Shown: one piece after another, positions 8,923 to 16,518 of the stretch | How positions within the stretch are numbered: position 1 is the stretch's first letter | How the letters are laid out: every line of letters starts with the position of its first letter | Assembly (NCBI RefSeq): GCF_000758585.1 | Contig: NZ_CP009281.1 | Location: 4,526,001 to 4,590,000 of the forward strand | DNA: 64,000 nucleotides | From: Paenibacillus sp. FSL R5-0345 | GTDB taxonomy: Bacteria > Bacillota > Bacilli > Paenibacillales > Paenibacillaceae | Direction of reading: 5' to 3' | Position numbers and translations under genes: made by a program | The notes under the pieces: model-generated | Seen by the model: the letters and a program-made list of their open reading frames with translations, nothing else | Told to the model about the DNA's origin: nothing | The model's database searches: none

Positions 8923-9594
8923 TTACAACGGTCCAGAAATCCCTTGTCTGCGGATCATAATAAAGTGTCCTACGAGCAGACTAAGAAGCACCGCTGGGAG
9001 GAAGAATACATGTAGTGCGAAAAACCGAGTCAATGTTTCTGCACCAACAATCGTACCACCTTGCATAAGCTCTTTTAGTACGGGTCCCATCACAGGAACA
9101 GAGTTAGCAATTTCAAGGGTTACTTTTGTTGCAAAATAAGCTTTATTATCCCAAGGCAATAAGTAACCCGTTAAACCGAGACCCAACATTACGAAGAAGA
9201 TAAGCATACCCACTACCCAGTTCATCTCACGCGGAGCTTTGTAAGAGCCTGTAAAGAAGACACGCATCGTATGAAGGAACATCATAACAATAACTAGACT
9301 GGCACCCCAGTGATGCATTCCGCGGACAATTTGTCCAAAAGCAACACTAGACTGTAAATATTCAACACTTGCATAAGCATTGATAATATCTGGAACATAA
9401 TACATCGTTAAGAACATACCCGATAAGATCTGAATCACTGTAATAAAAAAGGTCAGTCCGCCAAAACAATACACAAACGCAGAGAAATGATGGGCCGGGT
9501 TAACATGCTCAGGAACCTCGTGATCGGCCACGTCCCTCCAAATTGGCGTAACATCCAAACGTTCGTCAATCCAGTTATAGACATTTTTAAACAT
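8923..9594 (-). CDS. qcrB: Menaquinol:cytochrome c reductase, cytochrome b subunit
   Basis: This 223-aa b6-type cytochrome has four membrane helices. Histidine-bearing helix segments such as GMHHWGASLVIVMMFLHTMRVF and FFALHVFFLPAVLLSLLVGHF provide the two b-haem ligand pairs, and PWDNKAYFATKV is the conserved loop. It catalyses menaquinol oxidation together with QcrA and QcrC. It is packed seven bases after qcrA. Confidence 0.95.
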   Translation of the reverse strand: MFKNVYNWIDERLDVTPIWRDVADHEVPEHVNPAHHFSAFVYCFGGLTFFITVIQILSGMFLTMYYVPDIINAYASVEYLQSSVAFGQIVRGMHHWGASLVIVMMFLHTMRVFFTGSYKAPREMNWVVGMLIFFVMLGLGLTGYLLPWDNKAYFATKVTLEIANSVPVMGPVLKELMQGGTIVGAETLTRFFALHVFFLPAVLLSLLVGHFIMIRRQGISGPL

Positions 9595-9600
9595 TAGAAC

Positions 9601-10155
9601 CTACGCCTCCCCACTAGCTACTGTATTAGGCACAATATCACCCAAAAGAACCCAGCCGTTATCAAATTTCGTTTTATACTGGTCAAGCGGCTTTGGAGCA
9701 ACCTCGAGATTTTTGCCGAGTTTAGTGTAACGCGCACCGTGGCAAGGGCAGTGATATTCGTCGGGATGAGCCTTATCGTTATTCCATCCGACCGTACATC
9801 CTAAATGTTTACATATGGGTGAAAGCGCATAAATATCACCCTTTGCGTCTTTACGGATCCACGCAGTCAGCGTCGCTGTGCTATCGTACCATCCGTCCTT
9901 CTGCTTCAATTCAAACGTAAATTCTTGGGGCTCTTCGGTGATTTTACTTATTTCAGCAACCTTTATAAATTCACCTGCGCCCTTCTTATGTAATATTGGG
10001 TCCACGACAAAACGGACCATTGGGAGAATTGTGCCTGCCCCCATAAAAGCAGTAGCGCCACCTAGCGTGTAGGTCAAAAATTGCCTGCGCGACATCTCTT
10101 TACGGCTGGGTGGTTGTTCAGGCCAAATATCCTGTTGATCATTATGGCTGCTCAT
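9601..10155 (-). CDS. qcrA: Menaquinol:cytochrome c reductase, Rieske iron-sulfur subunit
   Basis: The 184-aa product carries a twin-arginine segment (SRRQFLTYTLGG, residues 23-34) and hydrophobic anchor, so export by the Tat route is likely. The Rieske [2Fe-2S] ligands are in CKHLGC near 117 and CPCHG near 136. It is the first gene of the qcrABC operon, whose promoter is about 130 bases upstream. Confidence 0.95.
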   Translation of the reverse strand: MSSHNDQQDIWPEQPPSRKEMSRRQFLTYTLGGATAFMGAGTILPMVRFVVDPILHKKGAGEFIKVAEISKITEEPQEFTFELKQKDGWYDSTATLTAWIRKDAKGDIYALSPICKHLGCTVGWNNDKAHPDEYHCPCHGARYTKLGKNLEVAPKPLDQYKTKFDNGWVLLGDIVPNTVASGEA

Positions 10156-10286
10156 ACTGTTATATAACCCCCTTCACAAGATATAAGAAAGTATCTATGG
10201 TGTCCGATCAGAGATGCCTTACTATAAATAATCCGTTTTCAAATCTTTTCAATGAAATACATCACATACCATTTCGATTCAACCTA

Positions 10287-10315
10287 ATAATAGCTTAGGC
10301 ACCAAAACCCGTCAA
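10287..10315 (-). promoter_or_regulatory. Predicted sigma-A promoter of qcrABC
   Basis: On the minus strand TTGACG (10310-10315) and TATTAT (10287-10292) are separated by exactly 17 bases. No other gene lies between it and qcrA. A perfect 8-bp inverted repeat, TGTGACAG (10331-10338) and CTGTCACA (10375-10382), lies just upstream and may bind a regulator. Confidence 0.7.
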
Positions 10316-10394
10316 GAATATTGTCTAATTTGTGACAGGCCAAAAAGTGATTTTCGCCTACAATTGTTGATTTTCTGTCACATTTAAAAGAGGC

Positions 10395-10814
10395 TCACCG
10401 TCGCCACATTTCTTGAATTTTCATACCAATATCACTATTAATCTTGCCTTCCAGAGAGGACTCAATAATAGGCAGAGAGAGCACTAAATCGCTTTCAAAG
10501 ATTTCTTCCTTCAGAAGGGCTTTATCCGCTGTCAATACTACAGCATACTGGAAACCACTGGATTTGACTTTTTGGCAAACCTCATTAATTAGGTCGATAT
10601 ATCCTCCCCCTCCATACTGAATCGCTGGATAAGTTACGATACGTCCCTTGAATGGTATTTCCACCAAATCCATGAAATCACGTAATCTTTCTAGTGCTTG
10701 AACCGTCTCAGGGGGACTCTCAGAACCGCTTAATCCTGTAAAAGGTATGAGACATGTATCATAGAAATTTCGATTGTCTTCCCATTGCTCAACTTCAAAA
10801 TCACTGAATTTCAT
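10395..10814 (-). CDS. YpiF-like protein (DUF2487)
   Basis: The 139-aa soluble protein starts MKFSDFEVEQWEDNRNFYDTCLIPFTGL and contains VVLTADKALLK and DLVLSLPI. Length, sequence character and position immediately upstream of qcrA match YpiF of B. subtilis (DUF2487). No function is established. It ends 80 bases before the qcrA promoter, so it is probably a separate unit. Confidence 0.75.
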   Translation of the reverse strand: MKFSDFEVEQWEDNRNFYDTCLIPFTGLSGSESPPETVQALERLRDFMDLVEIPFKGRIVTYPAIQYGGGGYIDLINEVCQKVKSSGFQYAVVLTADKALLKEEIFESDLVLSLPIIESSLEGKINSDIGMKIQEMWRR

Positions 10815-10986
10815 TTATGTCCATCTCCCTATAATACAATCCTTCGTCGTTTCCGCTGTTCACAAATTTGCCCGAAGTTATAAATCCCATTATATTGAAA
10901 GAGGGGTACAAACGTCTAGATTTAGATTTTTACTTATACATAAAGTGAGCTTCATTGCTCCATTAGCAAGATCACAACAAATTAAT

Positions 10987-11018
10987 AAAAAAAAGAAATG
11001 CGCTAAGCGCATTTCTTT
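10987..11018 (-). terminator. Terminator after the IDEAL-domain gene
   Basis: The 9-bp perfect stem GAAATGCGC/GCGCATTTC with a three-base loop is followed on the minus strand by a run of eight T. It begins at the stop codon of the small gene. Confidence 0.85.
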
Positions 11019-11196
11019 ATGCCAGACTTTTAAGTTCTTCTGTAAGATTTCGAAAAGCCAATTTATCTCCTGTAGCCAGCGCCGTGTCAATCTCACGGTG
11101 CAAGATGTCGGAGCGACGCTTTCGCAGCGCTTCATCCCACACCATTTCTGCCGCAAGTCCTAGCATCACTTCGTACGTAGCCTTCATTTTGTCCAT
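11017..11196 (-). CDS. Small IDEAL-domain protein
   Basis: This 59-aa protein ends with ILHREIDTALATGDKLAFRNLTEELKSL, which fits the IDEAL domain (a short helical motif named after its consensus and found at the C-terminus of YpiB-like proteins). The start at 11196 has GGAGG eight bases upstream; the longer in-frame start at 11205 does not. The domain's role is not well established. YpiB occupies a similar place in B. subtilis, but here only the short domain is present, with no large N-terminal part. Confidence 0.75.
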   Translation of the reverse strand: MDKMKATYEVMLGLAAEMVWDEALRKRRSDILHREIDTALATGDKLAFRNLTEELKSLA

Positions 11197-11441
11197 TCGA
11201 TACACCTCCGCTGTTTAAGAGATCCTTATTGCTTTAATATTTTGATATCCATCAAGATGATTTGTTTTCGGTTTCAAAAGTGACGGCACCTACTAAATCA
11301 TATTCAACAATCCTGTCTACGTTCTACATATTTACCCATTCTGATCAATACTTCATCTATTGTTCCTATCAGCAACCAAGGCGAAGTCCTCAATCTACAT
11401 ATGTAATCCCCATAAGCATTTGCTTGTATGCCTCCATACTA

Positions 11442-12524
11442 CTATAGATGTTTAGGCACGGCTATCTCCATCCCCCACGGCGTCATCATCACAGCGAGTC
11501 CAACAGCGTTCTCCCCTAATTTAAGCATCCCAAGGTGCACCATCATCCGAATAATTCGTTGCTCCAGGATAGAAGCAGCACTGTCATAATAGAACGGTTT
11601 AATTAACCACCCTACCCCATCCACTAATGAAGGTACACTCACCCAATTCCTTGCACTAATGCTTACCCAATACACAAGTGAAGGCAGGTTTGGTATAGCC
11701 CCCTTATATAGTTTTAACCAAAAAGAGAATATCTGCATCAACGAGTCGCATTTTCCATCAGCCAACACTGCCTCTCCTGTCGCTGTAAGCCTTAACCGAA
11801 ACCCTTCTTCAGTGATCCAGCGGCGATGACGAACATAATCATACAGGAGCGCTAATCTAGGTGGATAATGCTCGCATGCCCTACCATAACCAAATCTCCA
11901 GCCGCCTTTGCTAAGAAGATCTTCCGGAATATGAAGTGCATTCATCACCCCTTGCTGATACCGCCTATACATTGCCCCTTCCTGATTCAGCTCCGGCTCA
12001 TTTTCTTTAATATATCTCAGAAGCATAACCAGATCACCTAATAACAATTCGCCTTCATTTCGATACATGGCTGGTTCAGAGCTAACCGTAACCTTATCCT
12101 TGATATATGCGCTCATCGTCTCACGAAAGCGCTCTTTCAAATCTTTAGGCACTTGGAACAAGTATCTGGTTTGCTGGGAGGAGCCACTAAAGAGCCAGCC
12201 TCCGCTTTTGAAACGAGAAACCATCTCCCGGAAACCTCCGGTCTTTCCTTCAGGAGCGTCAAACGAAGCCTGCCTAGCCACAGCCAACAAATCTTCTAGA
12301 CTAAAGTAGCTGCGTTCATCAAAAAGTAATGTATTCAAAAACCGCAGATCCTCCGGAGCACATTCCCGGATATGAGACTCCATAAAACTTCTGCTACCCA
12401 GCATAATCAAAATACTCTGGATCAAGTCATGTTTAGAATTCTGCTTGCATTCACACCGGTAGCGTCCCGCTATGGCGGTCAGCTGTCCAATATCTGCATA
12501 AGTAAGCATATCCGCCAGATTCAT
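11442..12524 (-). CDS. Conserved-looking protein of unknown function
   Basis: I do not recognise this 360-aa protein. It has no signal peptide or membrane helix. Stretches such as FLNTLLFDERSYFSLEDLLAV and LLYDYVRHRRWITEEGFRLRLTATG look like winged-helix modules, similar in feel to helicase-associated wHTH proteins, but I see no Walker or nuclease motif. It starts MNLADMLTYADIGQL and stands alone between a histidine phosphatase and the IDEAL-domain gene. The 245 bases after it hold no other gene. Confidence 0.7.
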   Translation of the reverse strand: MNLADMLTYADIGQLTAIAGRYRCECKQNSKHDLIQSILIMLGSRSFMESHIRECAPEDLRFLNTLLFDERSYFSLEDLLAVARQASFDAPEGKTGGFREMVSRFKSGGWLFSGSSQQTRYLFQVPKDLKERFRETMSAYIKDKVTVSSEPAMYRNEGELLLGDLVMLLRYIKENEPELNQEGAMYRRYQQGVMNALHIPEDLLSKGGWRFGYGRACEHYPPRLALLYDYVRHRRWITEEGFRLRLTATGEAVLADGKCDSLMQIFSFWLKLYKGAIPNLPSLVYWVSISARNWVSVPSLVDGVGWLIKPFYYDSAASILEQRIIRMMVHLGMLKLGENAVGLAVMMTPWGMEIAVPKHL

Positions 12525-12589
12525 GTTTTATCGCCTCACCGTTTTACTACCATTATGGGAAATACAGCCCATTTTATTCCCCTTAGCGC

Positions 12590-12615
12590 AAAAAAAATAA
12601 CCCGATGCACGGGTT
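12590..12615 (-). terminator. Terminator after the histidine phosphatase gene
   Basis: A 6-bp stem AACCCG/CGGGTT with a five-base loop is followed on the minus strand by eight T. It overlaps the stop codon at 12614. Confidence 0.8.
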
Positions 12616-13201
12616 AACGCTGATTTTGCAGGATATGGCGAGTACAATTGTATAAAATAGGGTTCCATTCCCGCTCTTTCTTCTCCAAGATGGTTAGGGA
12701 TAAATTTCCAATTCGTTCAGAATACTTATCCTTGTAAAGTGCCGTATACAGCTGAGCGAGGAACCCCCCATGAGAAATAACTAATATGTTCCGATCGGGA
12801 TGCTGCGCAGAAATATCCTCCATAAAAGCGAGTGCACGAGCCTGAAGCTGCTCGTCAGTTTCTTGACCTAGCGAGAGCTGACTCCATTCCTTGCCCCACT
12901 TCTCTTCGCGTTCAGCGGCAGTAAGCCCTTCTACCTGCCCGTAAGCACGTTCCCGGATCCGATGATCAGGATCTAGCAGCGGTATGCCTAATTTATCGGC
13001 AATAATCTTGCCTGTCTCTGCGGCACGGGAAAGGTTACTTGTAATGCAATAATCCCAGCGATACGGTTCTTGTAGTAAGCGGTCAGCAAGCATAGCAGCT
13101 TGCATCCGTCCTTCATCATTAAGCGGAATATCACTTTGTCCCTGAATCTTCCCAATTGCGTTCCAGTCCGTCAATCCATGGCGTATCAAGCCGATTAGCA
13201 T
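12614..13201 (-). CDS. Histidine phosphatase family protein (phosphoglycerate-mutase-like)
   Basis: The 195-aa product has the catalytic RHG box in LIRHGLTDWN (residues 6-15), the downstream GRMQAAMLADRL helix, and the second histidine in NILVISHGGFLAQL near 135. These define the broad-specificity branch-1 histidine phosphatases (GpmB/CobC/PhoE group). The physiological substrate cannot be told from sequence. It is a single-gene unit with its own terminator. Confidence 0.85.
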   Translation of the reverse strand: MLIGLIRHGLTDWNAIGKIQGQSDIPLNDEGRMQAAMLADRLLQEPYRWDYCITSNLSRAAETGKIIADKLGIPLLDPDHRIRERAYGQVEGLTAAEREEKWGKEWSQLSLGQETDEQLQARALAFMEDISAQHPDRNILVISHGGFLAQLYTALYKDKYSERIGNLSLTILEKKEREWNPILYNCTRHILQNQR

Positions 13202-13288
13202 ATTGCCTCCCCCTTTTCATCCAAGTATTTGTCTCTTAATGTAACATGGATGCAATAAAAAGTCTTCTTTTATGCATATTAGAATACA

Positions 13289-13322
13289 AAAAAAGCCCCT
13301 CTTAACTTTAAGTAAAGGGACT
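13289..13322 (-). terminator. Weak terminator after the anti-sigma gene
   Basis: An imperfect CCCTTTACTT/AAGTTAAGAGGGG hairpin on the minus strand is followed by a run of seven T. It lies 60 bases past the anti-sigma stop. Confidence 0.5.
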
Positions 13323-13383
13323 CCTACAACGGTATTAACACTATTATATACTGTAACAGCTAAGTCATACGTCAATAGACCCT

Positions 13384-13974
13384 TTAAGATCTGCGATAGC
13401 GATTCAGCCGGGTTAGCGAAAACACTGCAAAACCCACACCAAGCATGGATAACATCATCCAATATTGAGGATGAGTAGGTCCCATATTCACTACAAGCGG
13501 TTCAATAATCCCACCTTCAGACCCTAAAATCGGATAAGTCGATGTCCATTCCATAGAACCTGCAATACCCGTCTCTACAATTCCACTCTGAGCCGCTGTG
13601 ATATCAGCAGGTGTTCTAAACATAGTGAAGTAAAGAACACTGGATAAAAATACTGCCAGAAAGCAAGCGATCCAGAGGCTAAGCCGATGGCGGACAATAG
13701 CAGATGTCCCCGCGGATTTCCCATCCCCTGGCATCAACCAAGGACTCTCTAGATAAATCCGTTCCATAACTTTAACATTTATGAGCTCTGCACTCTCTTC
13801 GCTAATCTCTTCCTTCAAATCATGCATAAGCTGACTACTTTCTTGCCACAAAGACCATTCAGCAGCGCAGTAAGGACAAGTTTCAATATGTCTTTCTAGT
13901 AAAATCCGCCTAGGATGTGTGGGGGGAGCGTCCCACAAGAGCGGAATACATTCTTGCGCTTCCCTGCAATTCAT
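13384..13974 (-). CDS. Membrane anti-sigma factor with zinc-finger ZAS motif
   Basis: The 196-aa product starts with a cysteine/histidine-rich domain containing HIETCPYC (His29, Cys33, Cys36), the usual ZAS anti-sigma zinc site. A membrane helix follows near residues 100-117 (WIACFLAVFLSSVLYF) and a second hydrophobic helix lies near the C-terminus (MMLSMLGVGFAVFSL). It begins five bases after the ECF sigma gene, so the two are co-expressed, and it should hold that sigma at the membrane. Release probably involves regulated proteolysis, as for RsiW-type proteins. Confidence 0.85.
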   Translation of the reverse strand: MNCREAQECIPLLWDAPPTHPRRILLERHIETCPYCAAEWSLWQESSQLMHDLKEEISEESAELINVKVMERIYLESPWLMPGDGKSAGTSAIVRHRLSLWIACFLAVFLSSVLYFTMFRTPADITAAQSGIVETGIAGSMEWTSTYPILGSEGGIIEPLVVNMGPTHPQYWMMLSMLGVGFAVFSLTRLNRYRRS

Positions 13975-13979
13975 TCGCC

Positions 13980-14567
13980 TTACACCCTCTCAACCTGCTC
14001 TTCAACTTCAGGCTCATTGAAATAGGATTCGAGTTGAAGCTTCACACTACTTCTGGCACGAAACAACAATGATTTCACGGAGCTTACACTTTGATCCAAA
14101 ATTTCTGCAATTTCTTGATAGTCCATTTGATCGTATTCACGCAGGATTAGCGCAGAGCGTTGTTTCTCCGGAAGATTATTAATTGCCTCACGGACTAAAT
14201 TCATCCGTTCTTTACGCAATGCAGCCTGCTCAGGTGCTACCTCAAACGGTGCAACGGGAGTATATCCACTCTCTTCTAGAGATACATTTCCGGCACGATT
14301 CTTACGAAGCTCACTTAGTACAGTATTACGAGCAATAGTGTACAACCAAGTTGAAAAGGAAGCATCTACCTCTCGAAAGGAATGCAAGCTACGGAATGCC
14401 TTGTAGAAAGTCTCCGAACAAAGGTCCTCTGCAATTAGCTCCATTTGTGAGTTTCTAAGCATATGATATACAAATGCCAATATTTTTCGCTGATAACGAC
14501 GCATTAATTCTGAATATAATTCTGTATTTCCTTGTTTGATTTGCTGGATCAACTGGGAATCCGTCAT
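13980..14567 (-). CDS. ECF RNA polymerase sigma factor
   Basis: The 195-aa product has the two-domain ECF layout. Region 2 includes ELIAEDLCSETFYKAFRSLHSF and STWLYTIARNTVLSELRK (residues ~40-95). Region 4 is LPEKQRSALILREYDQMDYQEIAEILDQ followed by the recognition helix SVSSVKSLLFRARSSVK. It resembles the SigW/RpoE-like group and is paired with the downstream anti-sigma gene. A TATAAT-like box (minus strand, 14622-14627) lies upstream, but I could not define a clear autoregulatory promoter. Confidence 0.88.
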   Translation of the reverse strand: MTDSQLIQQIKQGNTELYSELMRRYQRKILAFVYHMLRNSQMELIAEDLCSETFYKAFRSLHSFREVDASFSTWLYTIARNTVLSELRKNRAGNVSLEESGYTPVAPFEVAPEQAALRKERMNLVREAINNLPEKQRSALILREYDQMDYQEIAEILDQSVSSVKSLLFRARSSVKLQLESYFNEPEVEEQVERV

Positions 14568-14687
14568 GGTGAGATTGGCCCTCCTCGCCCTTGCACGTCT
14601 TTTCCCGTCCGGTCCGTACTTATTATACCGGTTTGGGCTTTAAAAGTTGCGGTACTAACTGCAATTTTTTAGTTTATTACCAAGAAG

Positions 14688-14780
14688 AAACGATATTGTC
14701 GTCATTTTATGTAGGACAACCTTTTCTCGTCGAAATTTAAAGATAATGTATAACATAAGACTTACATGATCTTAAATTTT
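14688..14780 (-). repeat. Dispersed two-hairpin intergenic repeat, copy B
   Basis: This copy is more degenerate than the others but keeps the order AAACGA, TTGTCGTC, TTTTCTCG, AAAGATAATGTATA and then CTTACAT..CTTAAA. It lies 121 bases upstream of the ECF sigma gene, in the same orientation as copies A, C and D. Confidence 0.6.
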
Positions 14781-15061
14781 GAAATACACCTATGTATATT
14801 CAACCACCCAATATTTATGGCATGATGATTGTGATGAATATAAAAAGAAAAATGGCATACTTATAAAAGCATATAAATTTTATAACGAATCTAGAAATAT
14901 ACCAGATCTATTGTATCACAGATTCTCATAGGATGACATTAATAGACTTCAGAGCAGTAATCTCGTCAGCACGACCTGACATCAGATTATAAATAAACAT
15001 TAGCTTCAGCAATAAGACTTTGGTCACTGTAAAATGACTTTAATCTCTTTTTAATAAACTG

Positions 15062-15090
15062 TTGACAAAATGTAAACGTATACATATAAT
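15062..15090 (+). promoter_or_regulatory. Consensus sigma-A promoter with an embedded cre-like site
   Basis: TTGACA (15062-15067) and TATAAT (15085-15090) are both perfect and are separated by 17 bases. The spacer carries ATGTAAACGTATACA (15070-15084), which fits the CcpA catabolite-responsive consensus WTGNAANCGNWNNCW at every fixed position. A repressor bound here would block RNA polymerase directly. The predicted start is near 15097. Confidence 0.75.
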
Positions 15091-15096
15091 AAAAGT

Positions 15097-15189
15097 ACAG
15101 TATGGTTTCTCTCCACTCCTATCCAAATACTACACGGTTCCAATTTATTGTGAACTGTAGCCGCTTACTTTGTAAGCGGTCTTTTTTTG
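15097..15189 (+). ncRNA. Candidate small regulatory RNA
   Basis: From the predicted start a ~93-nt transcript runs to a strong terminator (CCGCTTAC/GTAAGCGG, 15161-15179, then seven T). The 5' part is unpaired-looking and pyrimidine-rich (CTCTCCACTCCTATCC), able in principle to pair with Shine-Dalgarno sequences. A second hairpin, ACGGTTC/GAACTGT, sits between the 5' tail and the terminator. The only ATG lacks a ribosome site and its frame runs through the terminator. The unit lies on the strand opposite to both flanking genes. Confidence 0.65.
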
Positions 15190-15340
15190 CCTTGTAAGCG
15201 CTGTATCTAACTTATAAAAATATAAACTACCATCACTAAAACAAATCAGCCAGGTTAGCCCCGCTCATTATCAATACCCTCTTCTGCATCCACTTGAAGC
15301 AGTTGCTGTTCACAGCGTTATACTTTTTTAGAGCCCATAA

Positions 15341-15370
15341 TAAATAAAAGCCCCTCCATATTGGAAGGGC
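15341..15370 (-). terminator. Terminator after tyrA (end of trp supraoperon)
   Basis: An 8-bp stem GCCCTTCC/GGAGGGGC (one mismatch) is followed on the minus strand by TTTTATTT. It lies just past the tyrA stop. Confidence 0.8.
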
Positions 15371-15376
15371 AACTAA

Positions 15377-16471
15377 CTACACATATACGGTATAATCGTG
15401 CTGCTGCAGAAGCACCTTCGCACGTTCCATATCGTTCTCCTGTCGAAATGATAGGCGCATAATACCCGGCACATCTTCACGACTCTCGATGATTTGTACG
15501 TTACTAAGGTTAATGCCTTGGTCCCCCAGCTCAGTAGCAATACGACCGATAATCCCCGGATGATCCGGTACATCAATATGTAGGTCAAATAAAGGTGCTA
15601 TCATGCCTTTACGCCGTTCAGGTAACTGACTGCGGAAGCCATTTGCTTCCTGGAAGGCCTCTTCAATCCCCACACCATCTTCACTTTCCAGTAGACGAAC
15701 AAAAGAAGAAACTTCCTCGTTCCAATCCTTCAATAAACGAAGCATTACAAAACGATTGTTCAGTAAAATGTCTCGCCAAATTATAGGATCACTGGAAGCA
15801 ATCCGTGTAATATCCCGAAAGCCCCCAGCAGCTAATGTGCTATATAAGGAGTCAGTATCATCATAGGCACGAATCTGATTCACCAGAGCAACGGCAATAA
15901 TATGCGGTAAATGACTAATGGCGCCTACAATCTCATCATGACGTTCTGGATCAAGGCGTACAATCTGCGCTCTTGTGTGGTGTAGTAGAGACTCCAACGC
16001 ATGATAAGCCTCGTCTGGTACGCCTGGAGGAGGCGTCAACACATAATACGCATTCTCAAATAGCAGTGATGAAGCCGCCTCAACACCTGAGCGCTCCGAT
16101 CCTGCCATTGGGTGTCCGCCGATAAAATGTACTCCAGGAATATCTAAGGAGACCGCACATGCGGCAATACTAGCTTTCGTGCTTCCAACATCTGTAATAA
16201 TGCAGCCGGGTTTTAGAGGCAATTTACTTAATTGTTGCAGATAATCCTCTAACATCCCTACCGGTACACATAAAAAAATGAAATCAGCATCAAGTGCCGC
16301 TTCTTCAACAGAAAGCGTGGCTTGATCAACCACACCTCTGCTTATATATTTACTCGCGGATTCAGGACGGTGGGCATGTCCTACGACGGTCAGGCCCTCC
16401 TTGCCTTTAAAGCAAAGGGCCAGTGAGCCTCCGATCAGACCGACACCGAATATAGCTATTTTTGTCGTCAT
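15377..16471 (-). CDS. tyrA: Prephenate dehydrogenase
   Basis: TyrA oxidises prephenate to 4-hydroxyphenylpyruvate on the tyrosine branch. The 364-aa product has the NAD loop FGVGLIGGSLAL at residues 8-19, the HFIGGHPMAGSERSGV block near 116-130, and a C-terminal ACT domain (from FDLHIDVPDHPGIIGRI, about 296 onward) that usually binds tyrosine as feedback inhibitor. It is the last gene of the trp-hisC-tyrA run. Confidence 0.95.
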   Translation of the reverse strand: MTTKIAIFGVGLIGGSLALCFKGKEGLTVVGHAHRPESASKYISRGVVDQATLSVEEAALDADFIFLCVPVGMLEDYLQQLSKLPLKPGCIITDVGSTKASIAACAVSLDIPGVHFIGGHPMAGSERSGVEAASSLLFENAYYVLTPPPGVPDEAYHALESLLHHTRAQIVRLDPERHDEIVGAISHLPHIIAVALVNQIRAYDDTDSLYSTLAAGGFRDITRIASSDPIIWRDILLNNRFVMLRLLKDWNEEVSSFVRLLESEDGVGIEEAFQEANGFRSQLPERRKGMIAPLFDLHIDVPDHPGIIGRIATELGDQGINLSNVQIIESREDVPGIMRLSFRQENDMERAKVLLQQHDYTVYV

Positions 16472-16518
16472 GTTCTTTGAACTACCTGCCTTTTTTAGTC
16501 TAGTCTTGCTGTTTATTA

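Larger units (their letters stand above)
14568..15376. other. 800-base gene-free gap between ECF sigma gene and tyrA
   Basis: No convincing coding frame with a ribosome site is present here. The gap holds dispersed repeat copy B (14688-14780), a small-RNA candidate (15097-15189) and the tyrA terminator (15341-15370). In B. subtilis aroE follows tyrA; it is not present here. The stretch from 14790 to 15055 is AT-rich and shows nothing further that I can interpret. Confidence 0.7.

Noticed and set aside
10774..11163. 129-codon plus-strand frame and 88-codon minus-strand frame around 10890-11156
   Set aside because: They overlap the IDEAL-domain gene and its terminator in other frames, and neither has a convincing start.
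15102..15195. 31-codon frame beginning at the ATG inside the sRNA candidate
   Set aside because: No ribosome site before the ATG, and the frame runs through the terminator hairpin.
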